Shown here one piece after another: positions 1 to 13,944 of a DNA stretch of 64,000 nucleotides. The notes beneath the pieces were generated by a model. The model worked only from the letters and a program-made list of their open reading frames with translations, was not told the DNA's origin and did not search any database. The DNA comes from Aphidius gifuensis (taxonomy: Eukaryota > Arthropoda > Insecta > Hymenoptera > Braconidae), in contig NC_057792.1 in NCBI RefSeq assembly GCF_014905175.1, positions 3,534,001 through 3,598,000 of the forward strand. The letters run 5' to 3'. Made by a program: the position numbers and the translations under genes. How positions within the stretch are numbered: the stretch's first letter is position 1; each line of letters opens with the position of its first letter.

Positions 1-2270
1 TTTTTTATTTTATTTTTTATAATAATATTTTTGTTTCATATATATTTATTTATTTTTGTCGAGTGCATTGGCACTTGATGTTTATGAAACCTTTAAAATT
101 CAAAATATCAGTATGTTTAAATAAATATATAAAAATAAATAAAATAAATGTAAAAAAGAAACCGTGCAAGTGTTTGTTTGAGCTTTGATAAATCAGCACA
201 ACGGCCACGTGTGTCTTCTGTCTGCTAATCAGTTGTGCTTCAAGGTATTAAAGTTAATGCTATAATTAACGATGGCTTGAATTGGCATGCACGTTACGAG
301 AGTATATGCCTCAGTAATTACAGCATTAATCGTCTTTTTTTTATTCTGTATACTTTATATATGATTTTTTTTTTTAACTCTGCCTTTGATCTATTTAACT
401 ATGAAAAATTTCATGACATTTTAAAACCAATGATCTTTTGAAATTATCAAAATTTTCATGTAAGGATAAGTCAAAATTAAATGAATGAAAAAAACAAATT
501 TCCATCATTATTTTTAGTCATAAAAATCTCTTGTTTTTATCATTTTGTCAAACAAGTATTTCAAGTAGTATAAAAAATAATTTAAAATATAAATTTTTAC
601 TAAAATTTTATTCTAATATTTATATTTATAAATCATAAGTTTTTATTTTTTATATTTATTTCAAAATTATATATATTGTTGAGTAATTTATTTACATTTC
701 AAGTTTTTTATTTGTTTTTTAATTTTTTTTTCTAACATATATTTTTTTTCGTAATAAAAATTTAATTATCATAAAAACATGGGTTAAATAATTAAATTTG
801 ATATTTTTTTTTTCGTTTAAATATATCTGGATGTATTGCGAGATAGTTTACAGTCTCAAGTTAACGAGATGAGTGCAAGATATAAGTTAAAAGTGGCATT
901 GGGCGTTGACAGAAACTTAACATACTTTCCTCACAAATGTTTTAGTCTAGTATTGTTTTTTTATATTATTTTTTTACTGTGTGTGTGTCACATTTATGAG
1001 GTTTTCTCTTGGGCCAGAAATATGACCGTTAACAAGAGAAAAGAAAAGAAATATATTAAAATGAAAATGACACGATGAGATGGCTGTAAACATGATCATA
1101 CGGATATGACTTTATAATACGTATTTGAGTGCTTTGACGTGTTACGAAAATAAAAACATAAATTTTAAAATAATAATAATCAATCTATATTTACTACATT
1201 TTTTTTTTTTAAATATATTTTATCGACTATATATTTTTAATAAAAATAAATATGAAAAAAAATTTTTTACAATTGTATAATATTTTTTATAAATATCAAA
1301 TAACATGACAAGTTGTTTATTTTATTTTTTTTAATTTCTAAAAATAAATAAAAATATATATACTAATTTAAAAATAAATAAATAAAATTTTTTTAGAATA
1401 TTATTTTACAAAGTTAAATGAGTAATAATTTAAATATATTTAATTTTATATCGGTCACTCTAAAAGTGACACAAAATTTTATTGCTAAAAATTTATTTAA
1501 ACAAAATTATCTTTAAATTTAAAATTTAATAAAAAAAGAAAAACAATAAACCAAACGAATGAATATTATTATTTTTATATGAAAATAATTTTTAAATATA
1601 TTTCTATAATATATTTTAAATGTCAAATATTTTATTTTATATATTATTAATATTATCTATCATATTTAAATTTATTTTGCAATAATAAATAATAATAATT
1701 CATGTACAAGTTAAAATTATAAAAAACAAAAAATTCTACAATCACGATACATTAATAAAAAATATTAAATAGATATAATAAAATAATTTCAAAAGAAAAT
1801 CTTGCTAGACACTGACTGAATGATCATATCATTATCAATTATGGTGGACGTATAATATTATTATTTCTCGACAAATATCATTGAATATATAGCCGACTAT
1901 GTGACACGCGAATAATCAAAGGTGATCTTACATCACGCTTGGTAATAAATAAACTCGACAATAGGCTTTTAATATATATCTTGGCAAACAAAAACTAAAA
2001 CTATAAATATACACACTAATACATGTGTACAATCATATCAGTCGAGATTTTTTTGACAAAACTTATGAGCCAGAATAACGACTCACGCAATAAACCAATT
2101 TACCTTGAAAATAACAACGAAAAAAAAAAAATATAATTAAATAAGAATGAAACAAAAATACAAAAACAAACTTCACGAGACATTAATGTTTTTTAATTAT
2201 TGTTAATATATATATAAAGATTGCATTTATGTGAAGATGGTAGTATAAAAAAAAAAGCAAATAAATAAAA
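1..2270. other. AT-rich intergenic or intronic DNA, no gene seen
   Basis: The sequence is nearly pure A/T with homopolymer tracts. Short open frames such as that at 836-1078 have no codon texture and end in lysine-rich low complexity. One possible repeat scrap lies at 1452-1480, described separately with its relative at 41586. Confidence 0.7.
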
Positions 2271-2575
2271 ATAAGAAAGAGAGCACCGCTGGGTCTACAA
2301 GCTGTCGGGTTGCGATAGCATCGACTATCGGGACCTAGGATCGCTCGAAGAGGTTTTCCATGTTCTTCTTCGTTATACGATCTTGTACGCGTTCGTACGA
2401 GGGTGTGCAGGTAACAAACACTCCCCAATTATGTCAGACTGAATTACTACTGCCCAAGCTATTTCAAGCCGCCTCTGAATGTCTTGAAAATATATATATA
2501 TAAAATGTATAAGTGTGTATATACAGTGTATACTTTTAACAGTGTCACCGGAAAACCATTTTTCATTTTTCAAAC
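2271..2575. other. GC-elevated unique island, possible regulatory or exonic sequence
   Basis: This roughly 200-bp block of normal complexity stands out sharply from the AT-rich surroundings. On the minus strand a TA/T-rich tract ending in TTTTCAAG is followed by an open frame reading DIQRRLEIAWAVV... and ending NAYKIV, then a stop. That could be a short terminal exon, but the peptide is not recognised and the other frames are closed. A conserved noncoding element is an equally good explanation. Confidence 0.3.
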
Positions 2576-5500
2576 ACTACTAATAACGTATCCGGTAGCT
2601 AATACTCGTATATACCATTATAATCATTTATCATTCAGGTAAAGATATTTTTTAACATCTTTTTATTTTTTTGTCGTTGTTATTATTATTATATTTTAAT
2701 TACCAAGACAAATTCTTTAATTTTAAAAAATAAAAAACGAAACATTTTATTTTTATTGTCTATGTTAGATATTTTTATTGTTTTTTTTTTTTATTTTTTT
2801 TTTTAACAATGAAAGATGACAATAAAGATGTCCCTTGACTTGATTAAAAATTTTTTTTTTTAAATTAAAAATTATTATATATTTTTGTGTTAGCTTTATG
2901 TAAAAAAGTAAAATTGAATAAATTGAAATATTTTCACAGCTGGAAAATTGGATATAGTTATATTGTTGGACAATCAATTGGTCAAGGTGGTCATTTTGTA
3001 ACCTGCTGGGCTTTTTGCATTATCTATTCACATTTTTTTATATATAGATTTATTTTTTTTTTTTTTCTATGGAAGGGGAGAAAGAGGATACTCAAGACTG
3101 ACTCAACCTCAGCCACTTTCGTATTACATAACTAACAATTTTTTGTCGCAGGTATAGACCAACTTTCATCCGAAATCTTTTATCCAAAAAATAAAAAAAA
3201 AAAAAAAATAAGATAAACACAAAAAAAAATACAGTATGCTGGTCATCAGTTCTCGGTTTTCACTAACTTGGTCGGGATCTTTTCTTAGGCGAGACAAGAT
3301 AAGCTTGTGAACATACATAATACTTTTTTTTTTTTTGTCTATAGTATTTGAACAAACGAACCAATAGTAAAAAAGAATAAATAAATAGAAAAAAAAAAAA
3401 AATGTATATATATCACAGGGAAAATAGCAACGACAGGTAACTAGAACGAAAAAAGCATTTTCATGTTCTCATGTCAATCGATTTGTAATAACAAAACCAA
3501 ATACGACATGACTAAAATAATAATAATAAAATAAATTATTATCGTATTAAATGTAAAACTTTAAAATGTTAAAAATCACATTTTTAAATAATTCAAAGGA
3601 TTCTTAATTTAGCTTTTTTTTATTTTTAACAAAAGAAAAGGAGTGATAACAGCTGAAAAAAAAAACCCAATGAAAGCAAAGAATTACCAAGAGTCAAAGT
3701 GGAATTAAAACGTTCAAGAAACTCACTGGTCGTTGAAATAAATGGCAAAAAAAGTTATGGTGGGAACGTTGTAAACAAATCGTAAAAAGATTGAAAGACT
3801 TTTTTTTTATTTTTGCCTCACTATGAAGCTACAAAATAAACGGGGGTGGCTTATATAAAAAAAGCACTATTTTCTTTTTTTTTTTTTTTTAAACAATTTT
3901 ATTTTTCGTTTTTCACATTCTTAAGACCCCTCATCTAAAATCACTCTTTTTATTATTATATTTCTTTTTCATTTCTTATAAATGTATATAGCTCTGGTGA
4001 TTGTTACAGTCGTTAGCCAAAGTGTTGAACTAAAGAATTTTAGTACTCGTTTATATGAACAGACGGTTTTATTAATTCACCAATAAATATAATAAAAATA
4101 TAATAATATTAAAGACATTGTTAATAAGAGAGGGAAAATAATAAAGAAGAAATAATTATTGTTATTTTTCTTGAGAGTAAAATCGTGACTAAAACACCCA
4201 ATTCAAGGCTCTATCATCAAAACAAACAAATATTTAATATTATCGACCCTCTGCTTGTGCACTGATAATTAAAGTTAAATATGTACAGATTGGTTTGTTT
4301 CAACACAGAAAAAAAATAAAAAAAAAATTAAACGAGACACAGTGTCTCATTGGTTGGATAATGAATCTTCGTGCTACCCACTGCTTTCTGAGAGATTAAT
4401 TTTTTTTTGTTTTTTATATCCAAGTAAATATTTAAATCTACTAATGACAATTTCATCAAAATCATTATCCAACTTTATCGCATTGAAAATATATTTACAT
4501 CAAAAGGACAATTATACAGTAATCAAAAAGAAAAAAAACTTGTGATGCTAATCAATTATACAGACTGACTTTAGTTGTTGTTCAATTCATAAAAGATTTT
4601 TTTTTTGTGTGAATTAAAAATGGACATAATGGTGTCTGAATGTATGTTACATGGATAATAAGATATGTATATTTTTGTGATGTATATATGTATTAAATAT
4701 ATATGCCAACGTGTAAAAGACACTAAGAGCAAAAACAGGCCACCCGGGACGAAAATATATATTTCTCAGGAGCATCAAAACACACACATACATTTTATTC
4801 AAGACTTGTTCTGAGAATGAGCGTTCTTCTTCTTCATTCACAGCTTTGGTGCTGTACTATATGTCCAAGCATCATATGCATGTATTTTGCCCTCCGGGGC
4901 TACCTGTTCTGTTCCTTATATCTTGGCCTCTTTTTTTTTTTATATATATATTTATATTTATATTATTTCTTTTATTCTATTTGGCTTGAGATCATCAGTC
5001 ATTCTCTGAACGCTTTTCACGCAGTCCATACGTAGACCTTTCGTTCAACAACCCAGGAGGCCCACCAGTGCCACTATTATTCGTCATTACATGCTCACTC
5101 ATGAAAACATTTCACTTCTCATTCATTTTTTTTTTATTTATATTTTTCTATTATATCCTTTCTCTCGCTCTTTTTTTTTTTCTACATCTTATAGCCCCCC
5201 TGCTCTATTTATCCAACAACTTTTTAAACTAAATATATTTATTTACGGTTTACCATTGTGACCAAAATACAACACTCCCCCACTCTTGATTTATACAATT
5301 GTCTATTTTTTTTTTCTTCAACAAAATTGTGGTGTGTCATGTCAATATTTGGATTTGACATCAATCATCTATATTCTTTCATTTTGTATATATATATTTT
5401 TTTTGGATTCTTTTCTAATCAATAATTCGCGTATGTAATTTTATTTTTTGTATTTAATGTATAAATTTTATTGATATTTTTGTTGATTAATCGATGAGTC

Positions 5501-7330
5501 ATTATGAGAAAAAATTAAGTACGTGAGTAGCTGGTGACAATGACACTTGGTTATACGAGATAATAAAGAAACAAATATATATAATATTATTAAGTATGTG
5601 TACGTGTGTGTGTTTTAACATTATCACAAGTCATTGGTTAATATAATAGTATACCAAAGTAAAAGTATATAATTGAATCAGGGTGTTGTCTGAAGAAGAA
5701 TATAGTGAGATAAACGAATTGTGTGAGATAAAAATATAGAAGAATAAAAATATCTCGATTCGTTCAACTATTAGGATTATATCCCAATGGAGTTGATGAA
5801 ACTAGTCTCAAGTCTAATCACAACTTTGTATATAGAATTTAAGTGATGATGTGTTCATTAAATCTATCTCTACGTTGTCTGCATTTTGATGATCATTGAG
5901 TAGAAAAATTCAATCTCTATTATATATATATTCTACATTTTATCATATAAAAAAAATACTTTAATCATCGACCTAAAACTTAGTCATATGAATTTTATTT
6001 TTTTTCATTTATTTATTTTTTTTTCAAAAATATTTTTAGTCACGTATATATACACTGACCCATCGCGTTTGTTTTTTTTTTATTTTTTTCCATCATGGCA
6101 ATTAGTGAAACTCTTTGAACACTAATGGTCAATTAATGTTTATCGTAACTAGATAATTCCTGAGAAATTTTATTGCCGACAAAGAAACTCAATGTGAGTC
6201 CCTGGATGATACTATATGGCCTATTGGTATTTTATTGGTAATATATATTTTTTTTTTATAAAATGTGGATAGTGTATGTCGATGAGTTGCTTGGCATTGT
6301 GAACATGAGATAAATGATTATTGATTATTTAAATTATTAATAGTTTAATGATTATTTAGTTGACAGACATGCTGATTATTTCAACACAATTAATTGAAAT
6401 ATATTTACTTTTTTTTTTTCAATTTTTATTTTATTTTATAATAAAGATAGTTTGGTTTTTTTTTTTTTAATTTAATTGTGTATATAAGAAATTTTATTCA
6501 TCAGGTTTTTAAGAGATACTGTTGTTGTATTAAAATTAAATTACCAAGTTGAGAAAAAAAAAAAAATAACTTTGTAATTTTAATAATTTTTTTTTTAAGT
6601 AGAAAAAATCGGCTTTAGTCAGACAAATTTATTTATTGATAAATTAACTTTTTAAAATTATTTTTATTAATGTTTATTATCATATAAACACAATAAAAAT
6701 TGTTTAATATTTATTAAATTATTTTAAACTTGAAATATATATTTTATTAATTTTTTAAATTAAAAATTTTGTATTTTAAAAATTATTGTTTAATTTAAAT
6801 ATTAATCTTTTTTATGTTTATCAAATATTCAATTTAATTATACATACAAAAATATGTGTTGATATTGATAGTATATCCAACAGGTCGTATAATACCAATT
6901 GACATTCGATAACAATCAACCATTTGTTTCATATTTCATACACAAATTCAATTTGTCAAATTTTCAATATGACAAAGTCATTCGTAAACTCTCTATCATT
7001 TCAGCACATGTCTCTTGTTTCAATCATCAGTCAAATTTTAACAAATCCTGTGTATATAATTGCTTTTATTTTTTTATTATTATTATTTATTTATCAATTT
7101 AAAATATTTAAAATCTTTCTATCAAAATAACACAATTAAAACTAATTTAAAAAAAAAATACAACCAGACGAATTTCTATTTTATTATTATTTTCTTTATC
7201 ATCAATGTTTGAATAATTCCATCCAAAGTGAATTTACAGTGACAGAATCAAGAACAAAATAAAAAAAAAATTTATTTTTCACTATTGAAAGAATATAGAG
7301 CTTTTTTATTTTTTAAATATATAAAGTGGT
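2576..7330. other. AT-rich DNA, no convincing gene
   Basis: Poly-T/poly-A tracts and TA-rich DNA dominate. Moderately complex patches occur near 3240-3320, 4720-5100 and 5690-5900, but without a coding frame. Open frames here are short and rich in F, Y, I and K, as expected by chance at this composition. Confidence 0.6.
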
Positions 7331-8540
7331 GATGCACATGAGAGTAAAATGGTAAAAACGAATGGCTGGACTAATGGCAAACTGGACAATCAGACGAACG
7401 AGCAAGCACCCGTCTGTTAGAATAAATAATTCGCAAGTACAGTGTGCTCATTCTCGTTGAAATCATATATGAGAATAATAAAAAAAAAAAAAAAGAAGGT
7501 TACATAGTACTGAAGGTAAAGTTAAAATTCTGAATTGTTTTGATGTGCTCTCTCTGAGGGGTATGGTAAGGGGTTTGATAGGCTAGTTGCAGTTAAAATC
7601 TACCTATATAGCAATATCATTGCAAGCACACACAGAGTGAGTGGCGTTTGACCGACGTGTGATATGCACCGTCACACAAAAGCACCAGACTTCCTCTCAA
7701 CTCGAGACGAAGCGAAAGCATTTTTCTTTTTTTTCATTTTTTTTCCAGAGAGGGTTGATTTGACGCATCACACTTTTTATCCCTATATATATTTTCTATT
7801 TTTTTTTTTTATATATACAGTATACCTGTTTTACCTCTCTCACTTTTATCCATGCACATGCACAAAAAAAAAATATATCAAGCAGACAAATACATTGGAC
7901 TTTGAAACGGCAAATGCAATATTCAGCACCTCTTGGTATGGCTCGCTCGTCAGTGTGGCATGCAGAGAGATCGTCAATATAGACAGCCAGTGACGATGTT
8001 GAAAGTATTGTGTATGTGTGAGTGGGTGGGTGGGTGGGTGTGCAAATGATGCAAAAAGGGGGTTGAGTCAGGAGGTAAAGATTCAAGGGGAGACTATAGG
8101 ACAATCAACGAGAGGATGCATCAGAGAGTACATCAGGGGAATTAAAAAAATAACAAAAAAAAATATATAAAAATTCGGGAAAAATGGTGGATAAAAAACA
8201 ATATATAAAAAAAGGTGAGGGGAATCACGTGGGCGATGCCTTGGACCGTCAAATTGGCGCCGCTGTCCATCACCAATGTGCCACACAGAGACTACTTTTG
8301 CTCCTGCTGCTGATGATGTTGCTGCTGTTACCGCCGCTTATTCGCGCATCGTTCTTCTCTCATTGGTGATGGACGTCGATTCATCCAAGCGCATCGTAAA
8401 GCATCAGAGGATGTCTACCCTTTTTTCATCCTCTTTTATTTCAACACCGTGCGAATCGTCCAATTGCATTCGAATTTCTCATGCAAGCACAATATATTTT
8501 TTTTTTATTTTTGTTTTTGTATACAAGGTAGTTTTTATAG
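7331..8540. other. Cluster of GC-elevated islands with trinucleotide and TGGG repeats
   Basis: The block is normal-complexity at 7340-7450, 7530-7720, 7890-8110 and 8220-8470, separated by poly-T/poly-A. At 8295-8335 the plus strand carries a CTG/ATG/GCTG-rich run. On the minus strand the same stretch reads as an Ala/Thr/Ser-rich open frame (AAVTAATSSAAGAK...) continuing through WHIGDGQRRQFDGPRHR to about 8083, but an upstream in-frame stop and no clear splice acceptor leave it unsupported as a gene. It could be a 5' exon or a promoter/regulatory region. Confidence 0.3.
8022..8042 (+). repeat. (TGGG)n microsatellite
   Basis: About five tandem TGGG units read directly from the sequence, embedded in a purine-rich, G-rich plus strand. 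Four closely spaced G runs could support a G-quadruplex. Confidence 0.85.
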
Positions 8541-11500
8541 TTTATATACTACTTTATTAATTTAATGATTTTGTGAGTTTTAAATATAGTAGTAGTACAT
8601 TTGAAGATTTAATTTTTACAACATCAGAGTTTAATAAAATATAAAAATATATAGCGCAAAAACACAGGTGTGACATAACCACATTGAAGTTGAATAAAAA
8701 TAATAAAAATAATTCAACACTTGGTTATAATAAAGTCCACTAAAAATTTCCCTTCGTCTGTGTTTAAAAAATTTTTTACTTATTTTTCTCTTTTCAATCT
8801 TTTTTTTCCATATTTCTCATTCTAATCTTTATTTTTTTTTTTGTTTTTTTTGTGACTATATAAGTATACATACCCCACTTTTACCTTCTATATATATATT
8901 TTTTTTTTTTCTTCATTGCGGCATTATGCTATTCAACTTACTTTGTTCCTCAACTTTATTAATTTTTCCCTCGGTCTTGGGGGAACAACTTGGGCGCCTG
9001 TCTGTTTAATATATAGTTATATACATGATATTCAGCACGTCTTTTTGCTAGCAAGAAAAAAAAATATAAAAAAAAAAAAACAGCGTCAAGCTCAAAGAGT
9101 GAGGGTAAAACACAAAGACCAAAGTAAAGGGGTAGTTCAATGTACAAAAATAAAAAAAAAAAAAAAAGGGTGGCAATGGTGGTACGCGGCTTGTGACGGG
9201 AAATTTTAAAATCTGTCTACTCGTTGTCGAACCACTGAAGAAAACTTTATTATTAGTGGAGTCGAGGGTGACAAACGGGAGTTTTTATATATATAAATAT
9301 ATGTAAGTATATAAAACGTTCTGAGATATTGCCTTTATAAACTCATTTGCAGCCGCGACAAGTAAAGAGAGCGAAAAAAATAAAAGAAGAGCCAAAAAAA
9401 AAAAAAAGCACGAAAGACAACCCCTATTCTCATTTTTCTTTTACCCTTCTTTTTCTTATTATTATTATAATTCTTTTCCGTTTTTTTTTTTTTTCGTCTT
9501 TTTCGATTCATTTCAAACTTTTATAACCGCCATTTTGAAAAAAAAAGTCTGATCTTTTACCACCAGCAAAGCAAAGTGACATAGCTGATTGATGCTCATT
9601 TGCTACCGCCTCTATAACTTGCCCTCTCATGTCCCTCATTCTCTTAACTTGTTAAAAACTTGATTTAGATAAAAAAAAGAAAATTCATATAACAATAATT
9701 ATTATATAAAGATTAATATTTAAAAAAAAAATAATAAAAATAAAAATAAAAATAATAGTATAATATACATAGTTGTATATATATAGTTTTGTTGATTTTA
9801 AAATTAAATAACATGCTTTTAAATAAACATCTTTAGCTTTTGTGGTTGAGGGAATATTTAAGACGTGTATACAACTCAATGCTATTCCCAAAAATCCGAT
9901 TGTTACAACATCATGAACCGATTAACGTAGCCACTTGGTCGTTTCATTTCACACATATATAAATATTTTTTTTATTTATTTATTTTTTTCGTCATTCTCC
10001 ACCTTCACACGTAGCATAAATATTTACGACTCATTCACGTAGCTAATATAAATGCGATTTGGGCATTTGCTCTTTTTAGTGCATGCTCTAATCGGATTAC
10101 AGTGTATAGAGAATAAGGTAAAGTGGGGTGAGTTGAGAAAAAAAAAAAATAAAAATTGGGAGGTAAGGGGCATGAATTTTCACATTGACAATAGCTAGAG
10201 TATTTTTTTTTTTTTTGGCTGTATTGTGTTTGACGTCGAAAAGCCCACCTTATATTCTAGAAAGGGGTCTTGCCCTTTTTTTTTTTTTTTTTACTCCCTG
10301 GTATTTTTAACATGTATTTCTGATGATTTGGTGACGCGGATTTAGTCGCTTTACAGCTCTCAACCATGATTGAAATAAGTACGCTTGGTTCTCTTGATGT
10401 TCATACATATATAGACCAATAGTCTGACCCTATATATATTATATACATAAACTTTTGTATCGAGAAGCATCAACTTAGGGGAAATATGTCGTGGGCATTG
10501 TTGGCCCTGTTGGATTAACCGCTTGCCACCCTATATTGGACTATAAGCACGAGAAAGTATCCCTCACATAGTCACATTCTATATATGCCTACGAAAAATG
10601 TCAAAAACGTGCAGGAAATACTAAATTTTCTTGATTCTTATATATTATTATTTATATATATTTTTTTTTCCTGTTTTCACTCTCACACTATTTTTATTTT
10701 CATTTTTTTTTTTTATGGAATTTTTAATATTTTTTATTTAATATTGAATTTAAAAAATTTATCATTTTTAATTATTTAAAATTTAAAATTAGATGATATG
10801 ATGATGCTAATTGAATGGCATTAAAATACAATGACTCTGTGAATTATATTAATTAAAATTGATTTTTTCTAATTTTTTTTTAGATTATTAAATGTATTAT
10901 CAGAGTGACAGAAGAAACGAATTTCTTTCCTGTTCAATTCAGATGTCAGAATGAAAGTTGTAGGTTAAATTTATTAATATCATTTTTTATGTGTTAATAA
11001 TAATTATGATTATTACAATATTATTTATTTTTCAATGCGTTGGTACTTTTGTGGATATAAGTCAGTTGTAGAGCAGTGGCTATGTCATTTTTATCGCCTC
11101 CCTCTGTATTAAGAAGGTGGAGTCGTACTCTCCAACATTGCATTAAAATATATACCATCCCTGCAGTCTTTTATACCACTCGTTTGTTCTTTTATTTTTT
11201 TTAATTCTCTAGCTAAAATATATATATGAATCAAAAAAAAAATAATCTTTTTTATTTAACATTTCAATAGATCTCGAGAAAAATCAAAATAAAACCTACA
11301 AAGTTTTCATTTTACCCTATTTATCATTAATGAAAAAAAATAGCAAATGAAACTACATATAGCTGAGAAAAACTTTTAGTATTTTATTTAAAAAAAAAAA
11401 ATAAAAAAACAAAGAAAATGTAGCTAAGAAAAATAAGAAGAAAAAAAATTAAACCAACAAGACTAGAGTGTCAATGACAATTTGACAAGCGTGTTTTGGA

Positions 11501-11550
11501 GCTAGAAGGTAAGAGGGTAAAACTTTAGTCTAGTATATATTTATATATAT
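8541..11550. other. AT-rich DNA with minor complex patches
   Basis: No gene is supported. Patches of more balanced sequence lie at 8980-9060, 9170-9260, 9590-9660 and 10080-10560. The rest is homopolymer-rich. Open frames are short and made of K, I, F and Y. Confidence 0.6.
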
Positions 11551-12300
11551 TCAAGTATATGAGGATCTTCCAAGCAATGGTAAAGGGCTTGGAGGTCACT
11601 GATGTCCGGTGGTTTCAGCGTCTTACAACGATCTCCACTTCGCCTCAAGCTCAATAATGGAGAGAAGCAAACTGTCGTATTCTACTTTTCTTTATATAGG
11701 TACTATATAATACATATGTGTATGTATTCTTATCTAACTTTTTCACAGTATATTTTTCTTCATCTTGTCTTGTCTGTTTTCTTTTTTTTTTTTTCTTTTT
11801 AATACTCTCTCACTCGTGTCTTCTTGGGGGCCACCACGAAGACAGCACGACCGCGTGTCCAAGCAATGTTCCGGTGGACATTGGCCATCGGGTCGTAAGG
11901 CCAGGGGCTGCTAAGCTTCTTTTTTTTTTTTTACTTTATATAATATATTTTTCTCTTTCTTTATTTTTTGTTCATCTTTTTTATCTACTGCTGCTGCTGC
12001 TATTCTACTTAAATATATATGTATATATCTCGTCGATATCAGCCGCCAAGACTGTGTAAGACGCGGACATACACAAAGATCTGTTCTGTGTTTTCTTTCA
12101 TGTCTATCCTTTTACTTCTTCTTCTTATATGTTCAATGTTTTTCTTTTTTTTTATTTTATTTCACTGGGTTTTCTTGGGGTGTATGTGTATCCCTTCGAT
12201 ATACCTCTACTATCTTCAAGCCATATCGCGAGAAAGGATCCAATAACATATTTGACATGGCGTCAGGATGGACCCGTGAAATCGGATTGACCAGCTTTTA
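11551..12300. other. GC-elevated island cluster, candidate regulatory region
   Basis: Three unique, normal-complexity blocks (about 11560-11690, 11815-11920 and 12030-12300) alternate with pyrimidine-rich runs. The middle block has a GGGGGCCACCACGAAGACAG-type composition quite unlike the surroundings. No frame stays open across all three blocks, and no pair of good splice sites brackets one. I favour conserved noncoding DNA; an unrecognised exon cannot be excluded. Confidence 0.3.
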
Positions 12301-12402
12301 TATATTTGGCTTTAACTGAATCTTCAAATTTATCTCTATCAACATATTTATATTTTATAAATATAATTTTTTTAATTAATGTCTTTTTAACTTGACTAGC
12401 AC

Positions 12403-13944
12403 ATTGGCGCGCTACGCGCGCCTGTATCTATACCTTCTAAAAGGTTCATTGTTCATTGATTTTATAAACACAAGTATTATCATAAAAAAAAAAAAGAATG
12501 AATAAATTGACGAAAAATTTTTTAAATTTATTTATTTACACATAAATCACACATAATTCACACGTAATTTTTAGTCTAATAACATCAAGATTGAATGTTT
12601 ACTGAAAAAGTTGTGCTAGCTTAATATGTCAATTTTTTAAACAAATATAAAAAATATTTAAAAAAATTTTGTTTTTGAATTATTTCTTCACACATAAAAA
12701 ACACATAATTCGCACAAAATTTTGAGCCCAATTGCATTAAGATCCGATGATTATTGAGAAAGTTGTGCTAGCTTAATATTTGAATTTTTTAAAAAAATAT
12801 AGAAAATATGTAAAAAAATAAAAAAAAAATTTTCTTTCAAATTTATTTCTTCACAAATAAAAAACACATAATTCGCACAAAATTTTAAACCCAATTGCAT
12901 CGAGATCCGATGAATATTGAAAGTTGTGCTAGCTTAATATTTGAATTTTTTAAAAAAATATAGAAAATATGTAAAAAATAAAAAAAAAAATTTCTTTCAA
13001 ATTTATTTTTTTACACATAAAAAACACATAATTCGCACAAAATTTTAAGCCCAATTGCATCGAGATCCGATGATTATTGAAAAAGTTGTGCTAGCTTAAT
13101 ATTTGAATTTTTTAAAAAAATGTAAAAAATAAAAATATGTAAAAAATAAAAAAAAAATTTTCTTTCAAATTTATTTTTTTACACATAAAAAACACATAAT
13201 TCGCACAGAATTTTGAGCCCAATTGCATTAAGATCCGATGATTATTGAAAAAGTTGTGCTAGCTTAATATGTCAATTTTTTAAACAAATATAAAAAATAT
13301 TTAAAAAAATTTTCTTTCAAATTTATTTCTTCACACATGAAAAACACATAATTCGCACAAAATTTTAAGCCCAATTGCATCGAGATCCGATGATTATTGA
13401 GAAAGTTGTGCTAGCTTAATATTTGAATTTTTTAAAAAAATATAGAAAATATGTAAAAAATAAAAAAAAAATTTTCTTTTAAATTTATTTCTTCACACAT
13501 AAAAAACACATAATTCGCACAAAATTTTGAGCCCAATTGCATCGAGATCCGATGATTATTGAAAAAGTTGTGCTAGCTTAATATTTGAATTTTTTAAAAA
13601 AATGTAAAAAATAAAAAAAAAATTTTCTTTCAAATTTATTTCTTTACACATAAAAAACACATAATTCGCACAAAATTTTAAGCCCAATTGCATCGAGATC
13701 CGATGATTATTAAAAAAGTTGTGCTAGCTTAATATGTCAATTTTAAAAAAAAAAATATAAAAAATATCAAAAAAAATTTTGTTTACTCGCTTTTTTTTGT
13801 TGTTTTTTCGTTGCTAACGAAATAAATAAAAAAATAATAGAAAAAGGCAAACAGAAAGAAATTTGTATGAGAGTAAGTGAGAAAAAAACAATGACCAATC
13901 AAATGTCCGGAAGACCGATGATGTTTGTCCTTTTTATATTAGGA
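12403..13944 (+). mobile_element. Dispersed element copy 1: non-autonomous, satellite-bearing (Helentron/DINE-like?)
   Basis: This copy and the one at 34645-36304 share the same left end (ATTGGCG...CTACGCGCGCC followed by TGTATCTATACCTTCTAAAA), an internal tandem array, and the same roughly 150-bp right end. Both right ends finish GTTTGTCCTTTTTATATTAGGA, after which the flanks diverge. The left end forms a near-perfect inverted repeat, GGCGCG-ctacg-CGCGCC. A short hairpin TTCGTT-GCT-AACGAA lies at about 13807-13821 in the right domain. No transposase or replication-initiator frame is present. Distinct unique ends around a ~150-bp tandem array recall Helentron-associated DINE elements; that assignment is inference. 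Orientation is chosen from the 5' GC-rich hairpin. Confidence 0.75.
12539..13790 (+). repeat. Internal tandem array, ~161-bp units, about 8 copies
   Basis: The marker ACACATAATTCGCAC recurs at 12701, 12864, 13024, 13192, 13344, 13506 and 13667 (spacings 163, 160, 168, 152, 162 and 161), plus a degenerate first unit near 12551. Each unit also carries GTTGTGCTAGCTTAATAT and AGATCCGATGATTATT. Length differences come from the A/T tracts. The first unit is the most divergent (CATAATTCACAC). Confidence 0.9.

Noticed and set aside
8083..8340. Ala/Thr-rich minus-strand coding exon
   Set aside because: Open and coding-like, but an in-frame stop lies just upstream and no acceptor is present; the triplet repeats can explain the openness.
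12539..13790. CRISPR-like array
   Set aside because: The whole 152-163 bp unit is repeated with no unique spacers, and the DNA is eukaryotic; it is a satellite within a dispersed element.
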